A stretch of 64,000 bases of DNA, taken from Seison nebaliae (taxonomy: Eukaryota > Rotifera > Pararotatoria > Seisonacea > Seisonidae). The position numbers and the translations under genes are program-made. Positions within the stretch are counted from its first letter, which is position 1; each line of letters starts with the position of its first letter. The DNA is taken from NCBI GenBank assembly GCA_023231475.1, contig JALJEE010000713.1, positions 1 through 64,000 of the forward strand. The letters run 5' to 3'. The notes under the pieces are model-generated. The model saw nothing but the letters and a program-made list of their open reading frames with translations, was not told the origin of the DNA and made no database searches. Below, one piece after another: positions 62,905 to 64,000 of this stretch.

Positions 62905-64000
62905 AGGACCATGGATATTAGTAAGTAAGAATAAGTAAATTTAAATAAGTGATGTGAAATGGTATCGTCCTCATCAACAGCAAAGCAGTTCAACTCATTA
63001 TTTATTATTACGTAAAATAGAAAGAAAAAGAATCATTTTCTTCCACAAAGAACTTTTATTTCAACAACAATACACAACGTTTCGTATATGTTTTCGATGT
63101 GTATTCAATTAATAATTATGCGCCTATATGTACGTACATATCGACACATGCGTATTATGTGTTACGTCCAGATGCAATAAAAGATAAATTGTAACTCCAT
63201 CTACAAGTGATACACATCAATGCATTAACATCAATTCAATATTCCATAGAAGTAATGAGAAGAAATCCACAATAAATTATTGGTAGACACACATCTCTTA
63301 CATCATAACTCCGTCTATTACGTACTCCACATCTTGGAATTGACTCTTGCGTGTATTCATCATTCATGTCTATGCTTCTCTCATTCACACCAATATTTCA
63401 CATGTAATATTAAATTTGAGTGTATGTCCGTGTACTTGTGCAAGTGTACGTATGTCCAACATAATATTTATTCATCATTCTATGAAATATGTTTGATTAT
63501 ACAAGAATTCCATAATGGATCGAATATGAGTTAGAAAGAAGGAATGAATTAGTTAGTTTCTTTCTTAAAATATGTTCGCTATCAAATTTTCAAAATAAAC
63601 ATTATATTTAATCGTTTTAAATTCATCTTATCATCTTGCTGTATATGTGATTATGTGTAAATGTGTATGAATGTGTTTATGTGTGCGTGTGTGTGTATAA
63701 GTGTAATTACAATATGAATCCAGAGTGATGAAAGTAGAAGAAATAAAGAATAAGAGTTCTTTTTCAAGAGTGGCAAATAATTAAAATTGAAAACAATAGT
63801 ATAACGTTACTGACGATTCCTTCGCCGTTCCGAATTTAGGTACGTCCCATCCGAATTCTTATCGATCTCTCCATGTTCTCTCTAGTGTCCGCATACACGA
63901 TTTGAGGGGAGATCGTTCTCCCTTTATCGCCAATAATCATTTTCTCTTTACTTATCAGCGTCTCTTGAGGGAAAATGCTTCTTCCCATTCTCATTTTACT

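Larger units (their letters stand above)
61148..64000. other. Non-coding right end with microsatellites
   Basis: No gene was found in 2.85 kb. Short frames (for example 62315-62725 minus and 63280-63534 plus) have no domain and run through simple repeats. Microsatellites present are (CA)11 at 62323-62344, (AT)n at 62883-62904 and a GT-rich tract near 63681-63696. The left part is upstream of the minus-strand gene ending at 61147. Confidence 0.4.

Overview
This is eukaryotic nuclear DNA: AT-rich, with very short introns (mostly about 45-80 bp) that have GT..AG borders, compact genes, and microsatellites. The gene set is animal: Enabled, a Yorkie-like WW coactivator, RACK1, mitochondrial L22, adenylosuccinate synthetase, and VWC, Kazal and Reeler extracellular modules. 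The compactness together with long Asn/Gln homopolymers suggests a small-genome arthropod. An acariform mite would fit, but that is a guess.

Layout. (1) 1-7,200 is a transposon cluster. It holds an N-terminal exon of a CENP-B-like HTH transposase, a 150 bp hairpin, a Merlin (IS1595-type) transposase that can be spliced conceptually into one open 454-codon frame, a hAT fragment, a decayed piggyBac and an unexplained small coiled-coil coding remnant. (2) 7,200-13,470 holds an unrecognised disordered protein, a SLC7/CAT-like transporter whose first membrane segment is separated by a one-base frameshift, and an M17 leucyl aminopeptidase. (3) 15,025-27,027 (minus strand) holds two head-to-tail genes for giant secreted proteins. 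Each has a signal peptide, one Kazal domain and about 23 VWC-like cysteine modules, encoded on many exons joined at phase 1. (4) 28,496-37,871 is a dense block: a divergent GRAM/VASt protein, a Reeler protein, adenylosuccinate synthetase, a small unknown gene, mRpL22 and RACK1. (5) 38,433-45,829 holds an LRR protein, a long gene-poor stretch and a disordered exon. (6) 51,237-61,147 holds enabled, a yorkie-like gene and a large unrecognised protein, separated by long non-coding stretches that may contain UTRs and regulatory DNA.

The genes do not form a pathway; they are ordinary neighbours in a compact genome. The most unusual content is the pair of Kazal-VWC array genes and the apparently intact, intron-containing Merlin transposase. 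Most exon structures were inferred by eye from splice borders and frame continuity and have not been tested with transcripts.
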